Assembly: GCA_036272195.1 (NCBI GenBank)
Contig: DATAZE010000043.1
Span: 160,419-224,418 of the forward strand
Reading direction: 5' to 3'
Source: DASXHY01 sp036272195
GTDB taxonomy: Bacteria > Verrucomicrobiota > Verrucomicrobiia > Limisphaerales > DASXHY01
DNA length: 64,000 nucleotides
Under the pieces are notes generated by a model. That model was not told where the DNA came from. It saw only the letters and a program-made list of their open reading frames with translations, and ran no database searches. The first letter of the stretch is position 1. Every line of letters begins with the position of its first letter. Of the stretch, positions 9,970 through 18,853 are shown piece after piece. The position numbers and the translations under genes are program-made.

Positions 9970-10722
9970 TTACTTCGTCTCAATCTGCACGAACGGGTTG
10001 TTCGTGAAGTTGCCGGATTTCTTGTCTTCCGGTTGGTCCGAGTCGCGTTTGGATTTGCGCTCGATTGGAACCGTACCCGCCTCATCGTTCTTGGGAGCGT
10101 CAGGTGCCGGGTCTTCGTCGGAAGATTCCGTCTCTTCGCCACCCTCAACCTGCCGCGGGTTTTTCGCCCGTTTATTACGGGGCAGGGGGCTGATCATCAC
10201 GTTGATGCCTTTGCCGATAAGTTTCGGCTCGAAATCGGGATGGCCGTAAGGAGCGATATTTTCCAGGAACTTTTTAATGACCTGAAAACCAAATTCGGTG
10301 TGCTGCATTTCACGGCCGCGGAATTTCAGCGTTACCTTGACCTTCATGTCCTCACACAGGAAGTCAACGGCGTGGTCCGTCTTGACACCTAAATCATGCG
10401 GGTCGATGCGCGGGCTGAGCTGCACTTCCTTGACTGTGCTCGCGTGCTGGTGCTTCTTGGATTCCTTCTCCTTTTTGGCCTGTTCGTAACGATACTTGCC
10501 GTAGTCGACGACGCGGCAGACTGGGGGCGTCGCGGTAGGCGCGATTTCAACCAAGTCCACCCCGCTGGCGCGCGCGAGATTCAGCGCTTCGCTTAGGGAC
10601 AGGACGCCCAGCTGTTTGCCATCGATGGCGATGACCCGGACTTCGCGGGCACGGATTTTCCCGTTGACCCTTACAAACGAAGCGGAGGAGGAAAAATTAC
10701 GTGAAGGAAAAGGGCGGCTCAA
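9970..10722 (-). CDS. infC: Translation initiation factor IF-3
   Basis: 250 residues. The N-domain begins VNGKIRAREVRVIAIDGKQLGV, the linker is KKHQHASTVKEVQLSPRIDPHDLGVK, and the C-domain has MKVKVTLKFRGREMQHTEFG. IF-3 binds the 30S subunit and checks the initiator tRNA-start codon match. No ATG is available before the IF-3 homology; the best start is TTG at 10722, preceded by GGTGAGGG. A rare start codon is a known basis of infC autoregulation. A charged C-terminal tail of about 75 residues (GGEETESSDEDPAPDAP...) exceeds the usual length of about 180. The usual partners rpmI and rplT are absent downstream. Confidence 0.93.
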   Translation of the reverse strand: MSRPFPSRNFSSSASFVRVNGKIRAREVRVIAIDGKQLGVLSLSEALNLARASGVDLVEIAPTATPPVCRVVDYGKYRYEQAKKEKESKKHQHASTVKEVQLSPRIDPHDLGVKTDHAVDFLCEDMKVKVTLKFRGREMQHTEFGFQVIKKFLENIAPYGHPDFEPKLIGKGINVMISPLPRNKRAKNPRQVEGGEETESSDEDPAPDAPKNDEAGTVPIERKSKRDSDQPEDKKSGNFTNNPFVQIETK

Positions 10723-10751
10723 GCAACCCTCACCGGTTGAAACTTATTCAT
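10719..10751 (-). other. Possible 10-codon upstream ORF ending on the infC start
   Basis: On the minus strand an ATG at 10751 opens MNKFQPVRVA and its TGA overlaps the infC TTG codon (TTGA). The overlap would allow translational coupling to infC. It may be chance, because no clear ribosome binding site precedes this ATG. Confidence 0.25.
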
Positions 10752-10944
10752 GCAGATTGATAACGGACATATCAGCGAATCTATGACAGCTAATTAACCC
10801 TCTAATTCAAATTGTGCAAGTAAATAATCGACCTGTAACCCTCTTGTTTCATGGGGTATTAACTCCATGCCAACGGGCCAGTCAGTTGGCGCTTCAACCA
10901 AATGCCATCGATGATATCTATCGAAAATCAAAATCGTATATTCG

Positions 10945-12081
10945 TCACCCCTGCTTTGCGGGCGCTTTCGGAGCGGCCGCTTCCTTGGCTTCCGCGATTC
11001 CATTTCGTTTGGCCATGATCGCCTCCACAATCTTTTTGGCGAGGTCCGGTTTTTCGATGAGCGATTTCCGGGCGGCTTCCTTGCCCTGGCCGATCAAATC
11101 GCCATTGAATTGCAGCCACGCGCCCTTCTTCTCCACCGCTCCATTTTCAATGCCCACATCGAGAATGCTGCCTTCCTTATCGATGCCGTGATTATAAATG
11201 ATGTCAAATTCCGCCTCGGCGAACGGTGGCGCGACCTTGTTCTTCACAATCTTTACCTTCACATGATTGCCCGTCGCGTTGCCCGCTGCGTCTTTCAGGG
11301 TGTCTTTGCGGCGAATATCAATACGCACGCTCGCGTAAAACTTCAGCGCTTTGCCGCCGGGCGTCGTTTCCGGATTGCCGAACATCACGCCGACTTTTTC
11401 GCGCAATTGGTTTGTGAAGACACACGTGGTCTTGGACTTGTTCAAAATCGCCGTGAGCTTGCGCAACGCCTGGCTCATCAATCGCGCCTGCATGCCCATC
11501 GTCGCCATGCCCATCTCGCCCTCGAGTTCCGCCTTGGGCACCAACGCGGCGACGGAATCAATCACGATTACGTCCAGAGCGTTGGAGCGCGCCAGGGTTT
11601 CGCAAATGGTCAACGCTTCTTCGCCGCTGTCCGGCTGCGAGACCAGCAAATCATCGAGGTTTACGCCAAGCTTCTTCGCGTACGCCGGATCCAGCGCGTG
11701 CTCAGCGTCGATAAATGCCGCCAGCCCCCCGGCTTTTTGTGCGTTGGCGATGACGTGCAGCATCAGCGTTGTTTTGCCTGAAGATTCCGGTCCAAAAATT
11801 TCAACTACGCGCCCGCGGGGCACGCCGCCCACGCCCAGCGCCAGGTCAATCGCCAGCGCGCCGGTGGGGATCACTTCAATCTGCCGCAACGCTTGCGCGG
11901 CTCCGAGGCGCATGATGCTGCCATCGCCGTAAGCTTTGGTGATATCCGCAATCGCTGCCTCGAGGCTGCGTTGTTGCGCGGCGGAAATTTTGGATTCGGC
12001 CCCTTTGGTATCGGCGGCTTTGGCTTCGGCGACGGCGACGACGGGGGATTTTTCGGCTTTCTCGGCGGTTTTAGGCGGCAT
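10945..12081 (-). CDS. recA: Recombinase RecA
   Basis: 378 residues. RecA catalyses homologous pairing and strand exchange and stimulates LexA self-cleavage. Seen: Walker A GPESSGKTT, the core motif AHALDP-type segment (DAEHALDPAYAKKLGV), Walker B VIVIDSVAAL, loop L2 region FTNQLREKVGVMFGNPETTPGGKALKFY, and a lysine/alanine-rich C-terminus. The ATG at 12081 is chosen; it begins MPPKTAEKAEKSP. There is an N-terminal extension of about 35 alanine/lysine-rich residues compared with the E. coli protein. The frame continues upstream only through a repeat-bearing spacer. I saw no convincing LexA box. Confidence 0.97.
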   Translation of the reverse strand: MPPKTAEKAEKSPVVAVAEAKAADTKGAESKISAAQQRSLEAAIADITKAYGDGSIMRLGAAQALRQIEVIPTGALAIDLALGVGGVPRGRVVEIFGPESSGKTTLMLHVIANAQKAGGLAAFIDAEHALDPAYAKKLGVNLDDLLVSQPDSGEEALTICETLARSNALDVIVIDSVAALVPKAELEGEMGMATMGMQARLMSQALRKLTAILNKSKTTCVFTNQLREKVGVMFGNPETTPGGKALKFYASVRIDIRRKDTLKDAAGNATGNHVKVKIVKNKVAPPFAEAEFDIIYNHGIDKEGSILDVGIENGAVEKKGAWLQFNGDLIGQGKEAARKSLIEKPDLAKKIVEAIMAKRNGIAEAKEAAAPKAPAKQG

Positions 12082-12161
12082 AAAATTCAATAGTTTTCGT
12101 TCCCGGTTTGGAGTGAACACCGTAAAAAAGTTTCCCCACCAAGTCAACGGCACCCTTTGTG

Positions 12162-12181
12162 GCGGCGGTCTGGACCGCCGC
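12162..12181. repeat. GCGGCGGTC hairpin repeat
   Basis: Perfect 9-base arms (GCGGCGGTC and GACCGCCGC) separated by two bases, in the 290-base spacer between recA and murJ. The same GGCGGTC core forms the arms of the element at 62041-62126. Confidence 0.6.
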
Positions 12182-12370
12182 ACTTGTCCTTTTTACACGG
12201 GGAATCTCTCAGGCGGATTTCAATTTTTAATTTTTAAATATGAATGCGAAATACAACATTTCACTGCACTTACTCGGTTTGTGCGCCTTCACTTTACATC
12301 TCAGCAAGGACAAAAACGGTCTAACCCTGCGAAAGAATGAGATATTATTTTCGCCGTTTAATTTTGAATC

Positions 12371-13939
12371 TTAGCGGATGAATCGCTTTACGGTGAGTCG
12401 ACATTCTTCGATGCGCAGCAGGTAGCTGGCGGCGAAATAGATCACGCCGTAGGTGCCCAGAATCGCCGCGGCGCTCAAAATCGACCCTGGATGGCCAAGC
12501 ATGAGTTTGACAGCCCAGGCAGCGGAAGCGGCGAGCGTCGCCGAAATCCAGAGCCTGGCGGCTAGCCACAAAGGAAGGCCAGTGCGGCCAATCCGCTGAT
12601 TCAAAGTCCTGCGCAAAAGGGCAAATTCCACCCATCCGGCAACGCCAGTTGAGGCGGTCAGACCGGCCATGCCCCAGCGCGCGTCAATGCCGAGCCATCG
12701 AGGCAGGGGAATGGCGCATAAATATCCCAGTGCCGTGGTCAGCAAAACCCGCGCGACGGCGTAGCGCAGCGGCGTGCTGGTATCGCGCAAGGCATAATAG
12801 GTTGAGGAATACAGGCGGCCGAGGGCGGACGCTACAAGGCCAACGGCGGAGCCGGCCAGGATTGCCCAAACGTAAATCGAATCGTCATGTGTGAATTTTC
12901 CGGTCTGGTACAGTGCGGAAGTGATGACATCGCCCAGTGCTAGAAAGGCGACGGCGGAGGGCACGACGAAGAATGCGATGCGCCGCAAACCCGAATTAAG
13001 CCGCGTATGCAATTGGGCCGCTACTTGCGCCGGGTCACCGATGGCGCTGGACATCGCCGGCAGTTCCGCCGCCGAGATGGCCATGGCAAAAAGACTCACC
13101 GGCAAAGTGTTAATGGACTGCGAGTAGCTAAGTGCGGTCACGGCGCCCGCACCGACCATGCTGGCAATCACTTGATCCACATAGCCGCTGAGTTGCACCA
13201 CACCGCGGCTGACGAAGACAGGGGTAAAGTTTCGCAGCACTTCGCGCACGTGCCCGTCGCGCGTACCTAGACGGATTCGTAGATTGCGGGTCAGCCGCAG
13301 GACCACTGGCAACTGCACTCCGAATTGCAATGCACTGCCGATAACCGAGCCCCACGCGAGATCAATCGCCAGAACATTCGGGTGTGTGCCGCCAAATATT
13401 ATCAGGGTGGCGATCATGGCGGCATTCCAGACGACCGGTGCGGTATAGGAAATGAAGAACCGGCGATGGCTGTTTAGTATTCCCAGGCACCACGCGGAAA
13501 AGACCAACAGGCCCGCGCCCGGAAAAAGGATGCGCACTAACTGGATGGTCAGGTCGCGTTTCTCTCCATGGAAACCGGGCGCGATGATCCAGATTAAGTA
13601 GGGAGCAGTCAGCACCCCTGCCAATACGAGTGCCGACGCCGCCAGGGCGAGGACCGCACCCACCGCCCCCGCCACGCGACGCGATTCTTCCTCATCGCCT
13701 TCAGCCAGCAGGCGTGCGTATACGGGGATGAAGGACGCGGAGAGAATTCCTTCACCAAAGAGATTTTGCAAAAGGTTGGGTACCCGGAATGCGGCCGCAA
13801 AGGCATCTGCCGCGTCCGAAAGCCCGAAGTAATGGCCGAATATGCGTTGCCGGACGAGTCCGACAATGCGGCTGATCAAAATGCCCGCCGCCACGACGAA
13901 AGCGTGCCGGCCAGTGCGCTCCCGATGGGGCGTTACCAT
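12371..13939 (-). CDS. murJ: Lipid II flippase MurJ (MviN)
   Basis: 522 residues with about 14 hydrophobic segments. The N-terminal motif GILISRIVGLVRQRIFGHYFGLSDAADAFAAAFRVPNLLQNLFGEG is diagnostic of MurJ/MviN, as is GYVDQVIASMVGAGAVTALSYSQSINTLPVSLFAMAISAAELP. Role: moving lipid II across the inner membrane for peptidoglycan synthesis, consistent with an organism that builds a wall. Start ATG at 13939 (MVTPHRERTGRHAF). Monocistronic. Confidence 0.95.
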   Translation of the reverse strand: MVTPHRERTGRHAFVVAAGILISRIVGLVRQRIFGHYFGLSDAADAFAAAFRVPNLLQNLFGEGILSASFIPVYARLLAEGDEEESRRVAGAVGAVLALAASALVLAGVLTAPYLIWIIAPGFHGEKRDLTIQLVRILFPGAGLLVFSAWCLGILNSHRRFFISYTAPVVWNAAMIATLIIFGGTHPNVLAIDLAWGSVIGSALQFGVQLPVVLRLTRNLRIRLGTRDGHVREVLRNFTPVFVSRGVVQLSGYVDQVIASMVGAGAVTALSYSQSINTLPVSLFAMAISAAELPAMSSAIGDPAQVAAQLHTRLNSGLRRIAFFVVPSAVAFLALGDVITSALYQTGKFTHDDSIYVWAILAGSAVGLVASALGRLYSSTYYALRDTSTPLRYAVARVLLTTALGYLCAIPLPRWLGIDARWGMAGLTASTGVAGWVEFALLRRTLNQRIGRTGLPLWLAARLWISATLAASAAWAVKLMLGHPGSILSAAAILGTYGVIYFAASYLLRIEECRLTVKRFIR

Positions 13940-14323
13940 TGGTGAATCAGTTTCGTCAACATTGCGTTGGCTACTTTCTCCCTTTCAGGAAAGGAAGCTC
14001 GTAAGCCGCCTCATACTGCCAAGCAGGTTATGGGGTGTCAGCCGAAAAGTGCCGCTGTACGCAATCTTCGCGGTGAGGCAACCCCGCATGACGAATCTTC
14101 CCGGGATTGTTCCAATTCGCTTAATACCATGTTCGTGCTTAAAGAAATCGCTTCGATCCGCCAGTCGGTGCTGTTTGCGTCAAAAATGGGGTTATCATCG
14201 TATTTGAAAGGCAACGGGTTAAGAGGTTTAGTACCACAGAAGTTAAATTGGTTAAGGAGATAAGAGGAGGAGTCCCGTATTGGAATCGATTCATCTTCTC
14301 GATCGGATTTGACCGGCAAACCT
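13940..14323. other. Divergent intergenic region murJ / hydrolase
   Basis: 384 bases between two divergent starts. It should hold both promoters, but I could not pick a convincing -35/-10 pair. A short-period stretch (GTTAAATTGGTTAAGG, near 14243) resembles the repeats at 59892-59962. An AAGAGGAGG purine run near 14264-14272 is too far from the start at 14324 to be its ribosome binding site. No gene is seen here. Confidence 0.4.
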
Positions 14324-14989
14324 ATGGCAACAAACGATATTTCCATTCCACTCCCGCAGGTAAAGCTCGGAGGCGATTTAAACCTGCCCGCAGGTGCGTC
14401 CAATCTGGTGATCTTCGCACATGGCAGTGGCAGCAGTCGGTGTAGTCCGCGCAACAGGTTTGTGGCGCGTGCATTGCGCGAGCGGGCAAAGATAGGGACG
14501 TTTTTATTTGATTTGTTGACCGCTGAGGAGGAAGAAACCGAGGCCTACACCCGTCATCTACGATTCAACATTCCGCTGTTAGCCGAGCGATTGGTCGCGG
14601 TGACGCGGTGGGTTTTAGACACAGTAAAGACTCGTGATATCAACGTCGGATATTTCGGGTCCAGCACAGGGGCGGCGGCAGCGCTGGTCGCTGCCGCCGA
14701 ACTGCGTGACACCGTCGGTGTGGTGGTATCCCGCGGCGGGAGGCCGGACCTGGCCGGGGACGCTCTGGGTCATGTGCGCGCGTCCACGCTGTTGATTGTG
14801 GGTGGAAACGACAAGCCCGTGATACCGCTGAACGAGGAAGCCTACTATCTTCTGCATTGTGAACGAGCGCTGCGAATCGTGCCGGGCGCGTCACACTTGT
14901 TCGAGGAGGAAGGGACGCTGGAAAAAGTCGCGGAAATGGCGGCGGATTGGTTCGCCAGTCACTTCCATCCGATGACTCAACATGCCTGA
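14324..14989 (+). CDS. Dienelactone-hydrolase-like alpha/beta hydrolase
   Basis: About 221 residues. The fold signature is clear: VIFAHGSGSS (oxyanion loop), nucleophile elbow GYFGSSTGAAAAL (GxSxG), acid LIVGGNDKPVI and base PGASHLFEE, giving a complete Ser-Asp-His triad. Proteins of this type are often annotated as dienelactone hydrolase family and are sometimes fused to a phosphoribosyltransferase; here it stands alone. Substrate unknown. Start chosen at the ATG (MATNDISIPLP); a TTG lies five codons upstream. The GGDLNLPAG segment near the N-terminus fits the family's first strands. Confidence 0.85.
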   Translation: MATNDISIPLPQVKLGGDLNLPAGASNLVIFAHGSGSSRCSPRNRFVARALRERAKIGTFLFDLLTAEEEETEAYTRHLRFNIPLLAERLVAVTRWVLDTVKTRDINVGYFGSSTGAAAALVAAAELRDTVGVVVSRGGRPDLAGDALGHVRASTLLIVGGNDKPVIPLNEEAYYLLHCERALRIVPGASHLFEEEGTLEKVAEMAADWFASHFHPMTQHA

Positions 14990-15019
14990 ATCGGAACGTG
15001 CGGTTCCCGGCATTTTCCC

Positions 15020-15352
15020 TTACGGCAAGCCTTCCGGCGGCAAGTCTTCGTCCGGAATGATATGGGTGAAATCTTTGCCGCTCTTTTCCAGGATGCGTTG
15101 CATTTGCGGAGACACCCATTTCCTCTTCTTGCCCTTTGAGGTGTCCTCTTTGATGATGAGACGATAGTGCCCGGTGGAATCTGATTCGATTATCTTTTTC
15201 TCGACGAGTTGCTGGAGAAATTGCGCGGCCCAATCAGGCCTTTCGCGGAAGCGCCATTTTCCACCTGCGCGGCGGGCGATTTCACGCCCGGAAATAAACT
15301 GCCCGGGCAATGTCTTTAGGTACCCGCAAATTTCTTTTTCTTCCGGCTCCAT
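15020..15352 (-). CDS. Conserved hypothetical protein, probable winged-helix
   Basis: About 110 residues, MEPEEKEICGYLKTLPGQFISGREIARRAGG. The pattern of helix, ISGREIARR helix-turn-helix-like segment, FLQQLVEKKIIESDSTGHYRL beta wing suggests a small winged-helix fold. The basic KGKKRKWVSPQMQRILEKSGKDF tail could contact nucleic acid or a partner. I do not recognise a named family. The gene is 45 bases upstream of, and co-directional with, the transaldolase gene (start to stop), so the two may be cotranscribed. Confidence 0.7.
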   Translation of the reverse strand: MEPEEKEICGYLKTLPGQFISGREIARRAGGKWRFRERPDWAAQFLQQLVEKKIIESDSTGHYRLIIKEDTSKGKKRKWVSPQMQRILEKSGKDFTHIIPDEDLPPEGLP

Positions 15353-15396
15353 AAACAGCAATGGACTGACAGGCGTGAACGGTGGCGAACAGAAAA

Positions 15397-16395
15397 CTAA
15401 AGCTGTCGCGCGATGGATTCTTCGAGCTTCATCGCGTCAGCATTAAAGAGACGGATGCCCTCGGAGGTCTTCTCGGTGGCCATGGCGTTTTCATTGAACA
15501 GCCAGCGGAACTTCTTTTCATCCAGCGTCAGGCGCTCGATTTTGTTTTCCTTGGCGGATTGGGGGTCGAGTTTTCGCGCGACGGTTTCGTTGCTGCTCTT
15601 CAATTCACCAAGCAGTTGCGGGCTGATGGTCAATGCGTCGCAGCCGGCGAGTTCGAGGATTTCGCCCTTGTTCCGGAAACTCGCTCCCATGACTTCGGTC
15701 TGATAACCGAATTTTTTGTAATAGGCGTAAATTTCCCCCACCGACAACACGCCGGGATCTTCCGCAGGCGCGAAATCCTTTTTCTCCTTCGCCTTATACC
15801 AGTCCATGATTCGGCCCACGAACGGCGAGATCAGCTTGACCTTCGCCTCGGCGCACGTGACGGCCTGCGGGAGCGAGAAGAGCAAGGTTAAATTGCAATT
15901 GATGCCTTCCTTTTGAAGCGCCTCCGCCGCGCGAATTCCTTCCCACGTGCTGGCGATTTTGACGAGGATTCGTTCGCGGGGGATTCCGTGCTGCTGGTAA
16001 AGCTCGATGAACCGGTGGGCTTTATTGATCAATGCCTGGGTATCAAATGAAAGGTCGGCGTCGGTCTCGGTGGAGACGCGGCCGGGCACGATTTTGAGGA
16101 TCTCGATTCCAAACAGCACGAGCAGGTAATCCATCACCTGGCTGACGAGCGCTTTGCCGCTGGCGCCGGATTTGCGCGCCTCGGTGATCGCTTTATCGAC
16201 GATGGCTTTGTAAGCGGGCATTTGCGCGGCTTTGAAAATCAGCGAGGGATTGGTGGTCGCATCCTGTGGCGCGTATTGCTTCAATGTTTCGAAGTCGCCG
16301 GAGTCCGCCACGACCTTGGTCATTTGCTTGAGTTGATCCAACTGGGTCAAGGCGGCCTGGGTTCCGGGCTTTTGCGATTCTACAATTGTGCTCAT
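15397..16395 (-). CDS. tal: Transaldolase
   Basis: About 332 residues. It transfers a dihydroxyacetone unit between sedoheptulose-7-phosphate and glyceraldehyde-3-phosphate in the pentose phosphate pathway. Motifs: DATTNPSLIFKAAQ (signature 1), ERILVKIASTWEGIRAAEALQKEGINCNLTLLFS containing the Schiff-base lysine in LVKIAST, and SPFVGRIMDWYK. Length and motif order match the TalB class. Start ATG at 16395 (MSTIVESQKPGTQAAL); the frame is open for 51 more codons, but that part reads through repeat-like sequence. The RpiB domain encoded at 31957-34122 belongs to the same pathway. Confidence 0.95.
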   Translation of the reverse strand: MSTIVESQKPGTQAALTQLDQLKQMTKVVADSGDFETLKQYAPQDATTNPSLIFKAAQMPAYKAIVDKAITEARKSGASGKALVSQVMDYLLVLFGIEILKIVPGRVSTETDADLSFDTQALINKAHRFIELYQQHGIPRERILVKIASTWEGIRAAEALQKEGINCNLTLLFSLPQAVTCAEAKVKLISPFVGRIMDWYKAKEKKDFAPAEDPGVLSVGEIYAYYKKFGYQTEVMGASFRNKGEILELAGCDALTISPQLLGELKSSNETVARKLDPQSAKENKIERLTLDEKKFRWLFNENAMATEKTSEGIRLFNADAMKLEESIARQL

Positions 16396-17277
16396 AAAAT
16401 CATATTCGGTTGAAATTCTTGTATGGTTTTGATTATCCGACATTCGGGAGCAAAGAGCAAACAGGAATCCGGACGCGCGCTCCTCGTGGCCGGGTAAAAT
16501 GGGTTCGTTTTTGGATCGGTCCCGGGGCGCGAGATGGCAAAATCGCAATGTTTGTGGGCAAATTTAAAATTCCAAGATGGGTTCGTTTGGTAATTTTTGT
16601 ATTTGCAGCGATGCCGGCTGGGAGGACGGTGGCCTGACTGGGTTTGACCTGGCCTGACGCTGGCCGGGGCGATGAGGAGCCCGCTGATTCTCCCGCCTGG
16701 CCCCGGGCGAATGGGTTGGAACGGATAGGAATCAATTCGCATGTCTTTAACAGGCAAGGCGATAAAAAGCGGGGAAAGGCCACGAGAATTGGCCCCCGGC
16801 GGATGAGCGAAACGGTTTCGCATTTCCGCGAAATACAATGAGTTGTCGGGCGCATCATAATAGAGCAATGAATCCTATTACGCTGACACTCATTTCCCTG
16901 AAGGTCCGATTCCCGGATGACTTCTCTCCCGGCATCGATGCAGTTTTTGCATTCATGTTGCGATATTAACAGACGAGGAAAAGCTTACGGTAAGTTTTTA
17001 GGTGGAAGTCATTGGAATGAAAAAGCTTTCGGGACATTTCGCCGCAAAAAACGGTCCCAAAGGGCACTTTTTTTGACGGAAAACGGGATAAAAAAATGAA
17101 GGCAGAGGAATGAACGGCAGAGGAATGAGATGTGCACGGAGGCGAGAAACTGGCGACGCGGAGGCGGAAAAGGCGCCAGAACCTGCAGGTTGGAAAAGTG
17201 GCACTACGTTTATAGCGTTTACGCAATCAACGGGAAAATTCAGCGAAACGCCCGCTCCCCGGCTTTGTCCAACTACC
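16396..17277. other. Long intergenic region with dispersed repeat fragments
   Basis: 882 bases without a credible gene. Two copies of ATGGGTTCGTTT (near 16499 and 16578) lie about 80 bases apart. A direct repeat of GGCAGAGGAATGA with 15-base spacing lies at about 17101-17128. Open frames crossing it have low-complexity, repeat-like products. It must contain the promoters of the divergent transaldolase and prepilin genes; I cannot place them. Confidence 0.5.
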
Positions 17278-17925
17278 ATGCGCTCGAATGCGGTACGATG
17301 GGACGGGTTCACGCTCATTGAATTGCTCGTCGTCATCGCCATTATCGGTGTCCTGGCATCCCTTATCTTTTCGGCTATTCATTCGGCGAGTTCCAAGGCC
17401 AAAATCGCAGTCGCAAAGTCGGAACTGGCGCAAATGGAATCGGCTATTGATGAGTACAAGGATAAATTCGGCTTTTATCCTCCAGACAATCCGAACGATC
17501 CGACCATCAACCCGCTTTATTTCGAATTGCTGGGCACGACCAATGGCGCAGGTAATTATGTGACGCTGGATGCCGGTGGAAAGATTTCGCTGACGGACCT
17601 TAATTCGAAATTCGGCCGGCAAGGTTTTGCCAACACTTCAACCAAGGCTCATAGCGGTGATGCGGCGGGCGCGCCGATGACATTTCTGAATCATCTGGGG
17701 CAGAACCAAGTCGGTTCGATAGATACTAATCAACCATCCATCAAAATCCTCGTCTGCTCGGTCGGATGGCCACCAGGCAATAATCCGGGGCCCGTTGCCG
17801 GGACGACCTTAAATCCGTGGCGCTACGATTCGTCGCATCCAAGCAATAACCCGGGCTCGTACGATTTGTGGGTGGATCTGGCGATCGGGAGCAAGGTCTA
17901 CCGCGTGAGCAACTGGAGTAATTAG
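17278..17925 (+). CDS. Prepilin-type N-methylation domain protein (pseudopilin-like)
   Basis: About 215 residues. The leader MRSNAVRWDG ends in the glycine expected at -1, followed by FTLIELLVVIAIIGVLASLIFSAI, the class III signal cleaved by a prepilin peptidase. A long N-terminal helix continues (SASSKAKIAVAKSELAQMESAIDEYKDKFGFYPPDN), resembling GspG/PulG major pseudopilins. The C-terminal part (NPWRYDSSHPSNNPGSYDLWVDLAI) matches the calcium-loop region of GspG-like proteins. Likely part of a type II secretion or pseudopilus apparatus encoded elsewhere. The ATG at 17278 is preferred to longer openings through the repeat-rich spacer. Confidence 0.88.
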   Translation: MRSNAVRWDGFTLIELLVVIAIIGVLASLIFSAIHSASSKAKIAVAKSELAQMESAIDEYKDKFGFYPPDNPNDPTINPLYFELLGTTNGAGNYVTLDAGGKISLTDLNSKFGRQGFANTSTKAHSGDAAGAPMTFLNHLGQNQVGSIDTNQPSIKILVCSVGWPPGNNPGPVAGTTLNPWRYDSSHPSNNPGSYDLWVDLAIGSKVYRVSNWSN

Positions 17926-17951
17926 ACCTGAAGAATTTCGCTTTATGAAAC

Positions 17952-18716
17952 TTGGCGACTGGGAAGAAACGCACGGGCGAGACGCCCGTGCCACCAGGGC
18001 TTGCTTTCACGCTCATTGAACTGCTCGTCGTCATCGCCATTATCGGTATCATGGCTTCGTTGAGTCTGGTGGTGATTGCACGGGTGCGGGAACGCGGGCG
18101 CGAAACGGAGGCGCGGCGGCAGATTCAGGCGCTGGTCAATGCCATCGATGAATATCACGCGGACACCGGCACGTATCCGGTTTCCGGCGCCGTGCTGGCT
18201 ACGGCGGGCGGGACTAATGATTTCACTTATGGCGGGGGTTTGCTCGATGCGATCTTCCAGGGTCCCGGAAACTGGTCCACGAACAATTCCGAGGTGGTCG
18301 CGATTTTGACGGATCGCCAACAATATCCGGCCAGCGGCGCGCTCACGGTGAATTTTGGCCACGTCAAGAACACGAAACAAAAATTGTATCTCGCGAATGT
18401 GGATTACGCGGACGCCGCGGATTTGCCGGGCGTGGGACCGGATTTAGTTTACCGCGATCCCTGGGGCAATCCGTATATCATCAGCTTTGATTTGAATTAC
18501 GACGAGAAATGCCGCGATGCATTGTATGAAAAATCCGGTGTCTCCCAGAACACGGGTGCTACGGGTTGGAACGGGTTGATAAATTCGTCGAGTTTTCCTG
18601 ACCGATTCGCGTATGAAGGGCGCGTGATGGTGTGGTCGATGGGTTCAGATAAAAAGGCGGACGTTGGTCCGGCGAATGCGGGAGTGAACCGGGATAATAT
18701 TTTGAGCTGGAAGTGA
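17952..18716 (+). CDS. Prepilin-type N-methylation domain protein with repeat-derived leader
   Basis: 254 residues if started at the TTG at 17952. The hydrophobic helix FTLIELLVVIAIIGIMASLSLVVIARV is followed by a GspG-like segment (RRQIQALVNAIDEYHADTGTYPV, DPWGNPYIISFD). The leader (MATGKKRTGETPVPPGLA) is translated from a hairpin repeat at 17971-17991, and the residue before F is alanine rather than glycine. A GTG at 17988, inside the repeat, is another possible start (MPPGLAFTLIEL). An ATG at 17945 is out of frame. Cleavage by the prepilin peptidase may therefore be impaired. It follows a sister prepilin gene by 26 bases. Confidence 0.8.
   Translation: MATGKKRTGETPVPPGLAFTLIELLVVIAIIGIMASLSLVVIARVRERGRETEARRQIQALVNAIDEYHADTGTYPVSGAVLATAGGTNDFTYGGGLLDAIFQGPGNWSTNNSEVVAILTDRQQYPASGALTVNFGHVKNTKQKLYLANVDYADAADLPGVGPDLVYRDPWGNPYIISFDLNYDEKCRDALYEKSGVSQNTGATGWNGLINSSSFPDRFAYEGRVMVWSMGSDKKADVGPANAGVNRDNILSWK
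17971..17991. repeat. GCACGGGC hairpin repeat inside coding sequence
   Basis: Arms GCACGGGC and GCCCGTGC around a GAGAC loop. Related copies lie at 30041-30059 (CACGGGC/GCCCGTG) and, more distantly, near 19589 and 52898-52921. This copy is translated as part of the leader of the prepilin gene at 17952. Confidence 0.7.
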
Positions 18717-18727
18717 GGTCGCCCGAA

Positions 18728-18820
18728 GTCCAAGTCTGAAGTGGCAGCGGCAGGGGGCTGCCACAGTCCAAAACCTGACGGAAATTCTTTTGCACTCTTA
18801 TTCGCGCCAGCGTCTTGGAC
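18728..18820. repeat. Inverted-repeat element with internal hairpin
   Basis: Bounded by GTCCAAG (18728-18734) and CTTGGAC (18814-18820). Inside is a hairpin with 8-base arms GTGGCAGC/GCTGCCAC (18741-18748 and 18757-18764). It fills the spacer between the convergent prepilin and zinc-ribbon genes. Confidence 0.6.
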
Positions 18821-18853
18821 TGCGACAGTCGCCTTCGAGGCCTTGAATTTTTA

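Noticed and set aside
16392..16868. Minus-strand frames of 140-160 codons upstream of transaldolase
   Set aside because: Low-complexity products over repeat fragments; no ribosome binding site.
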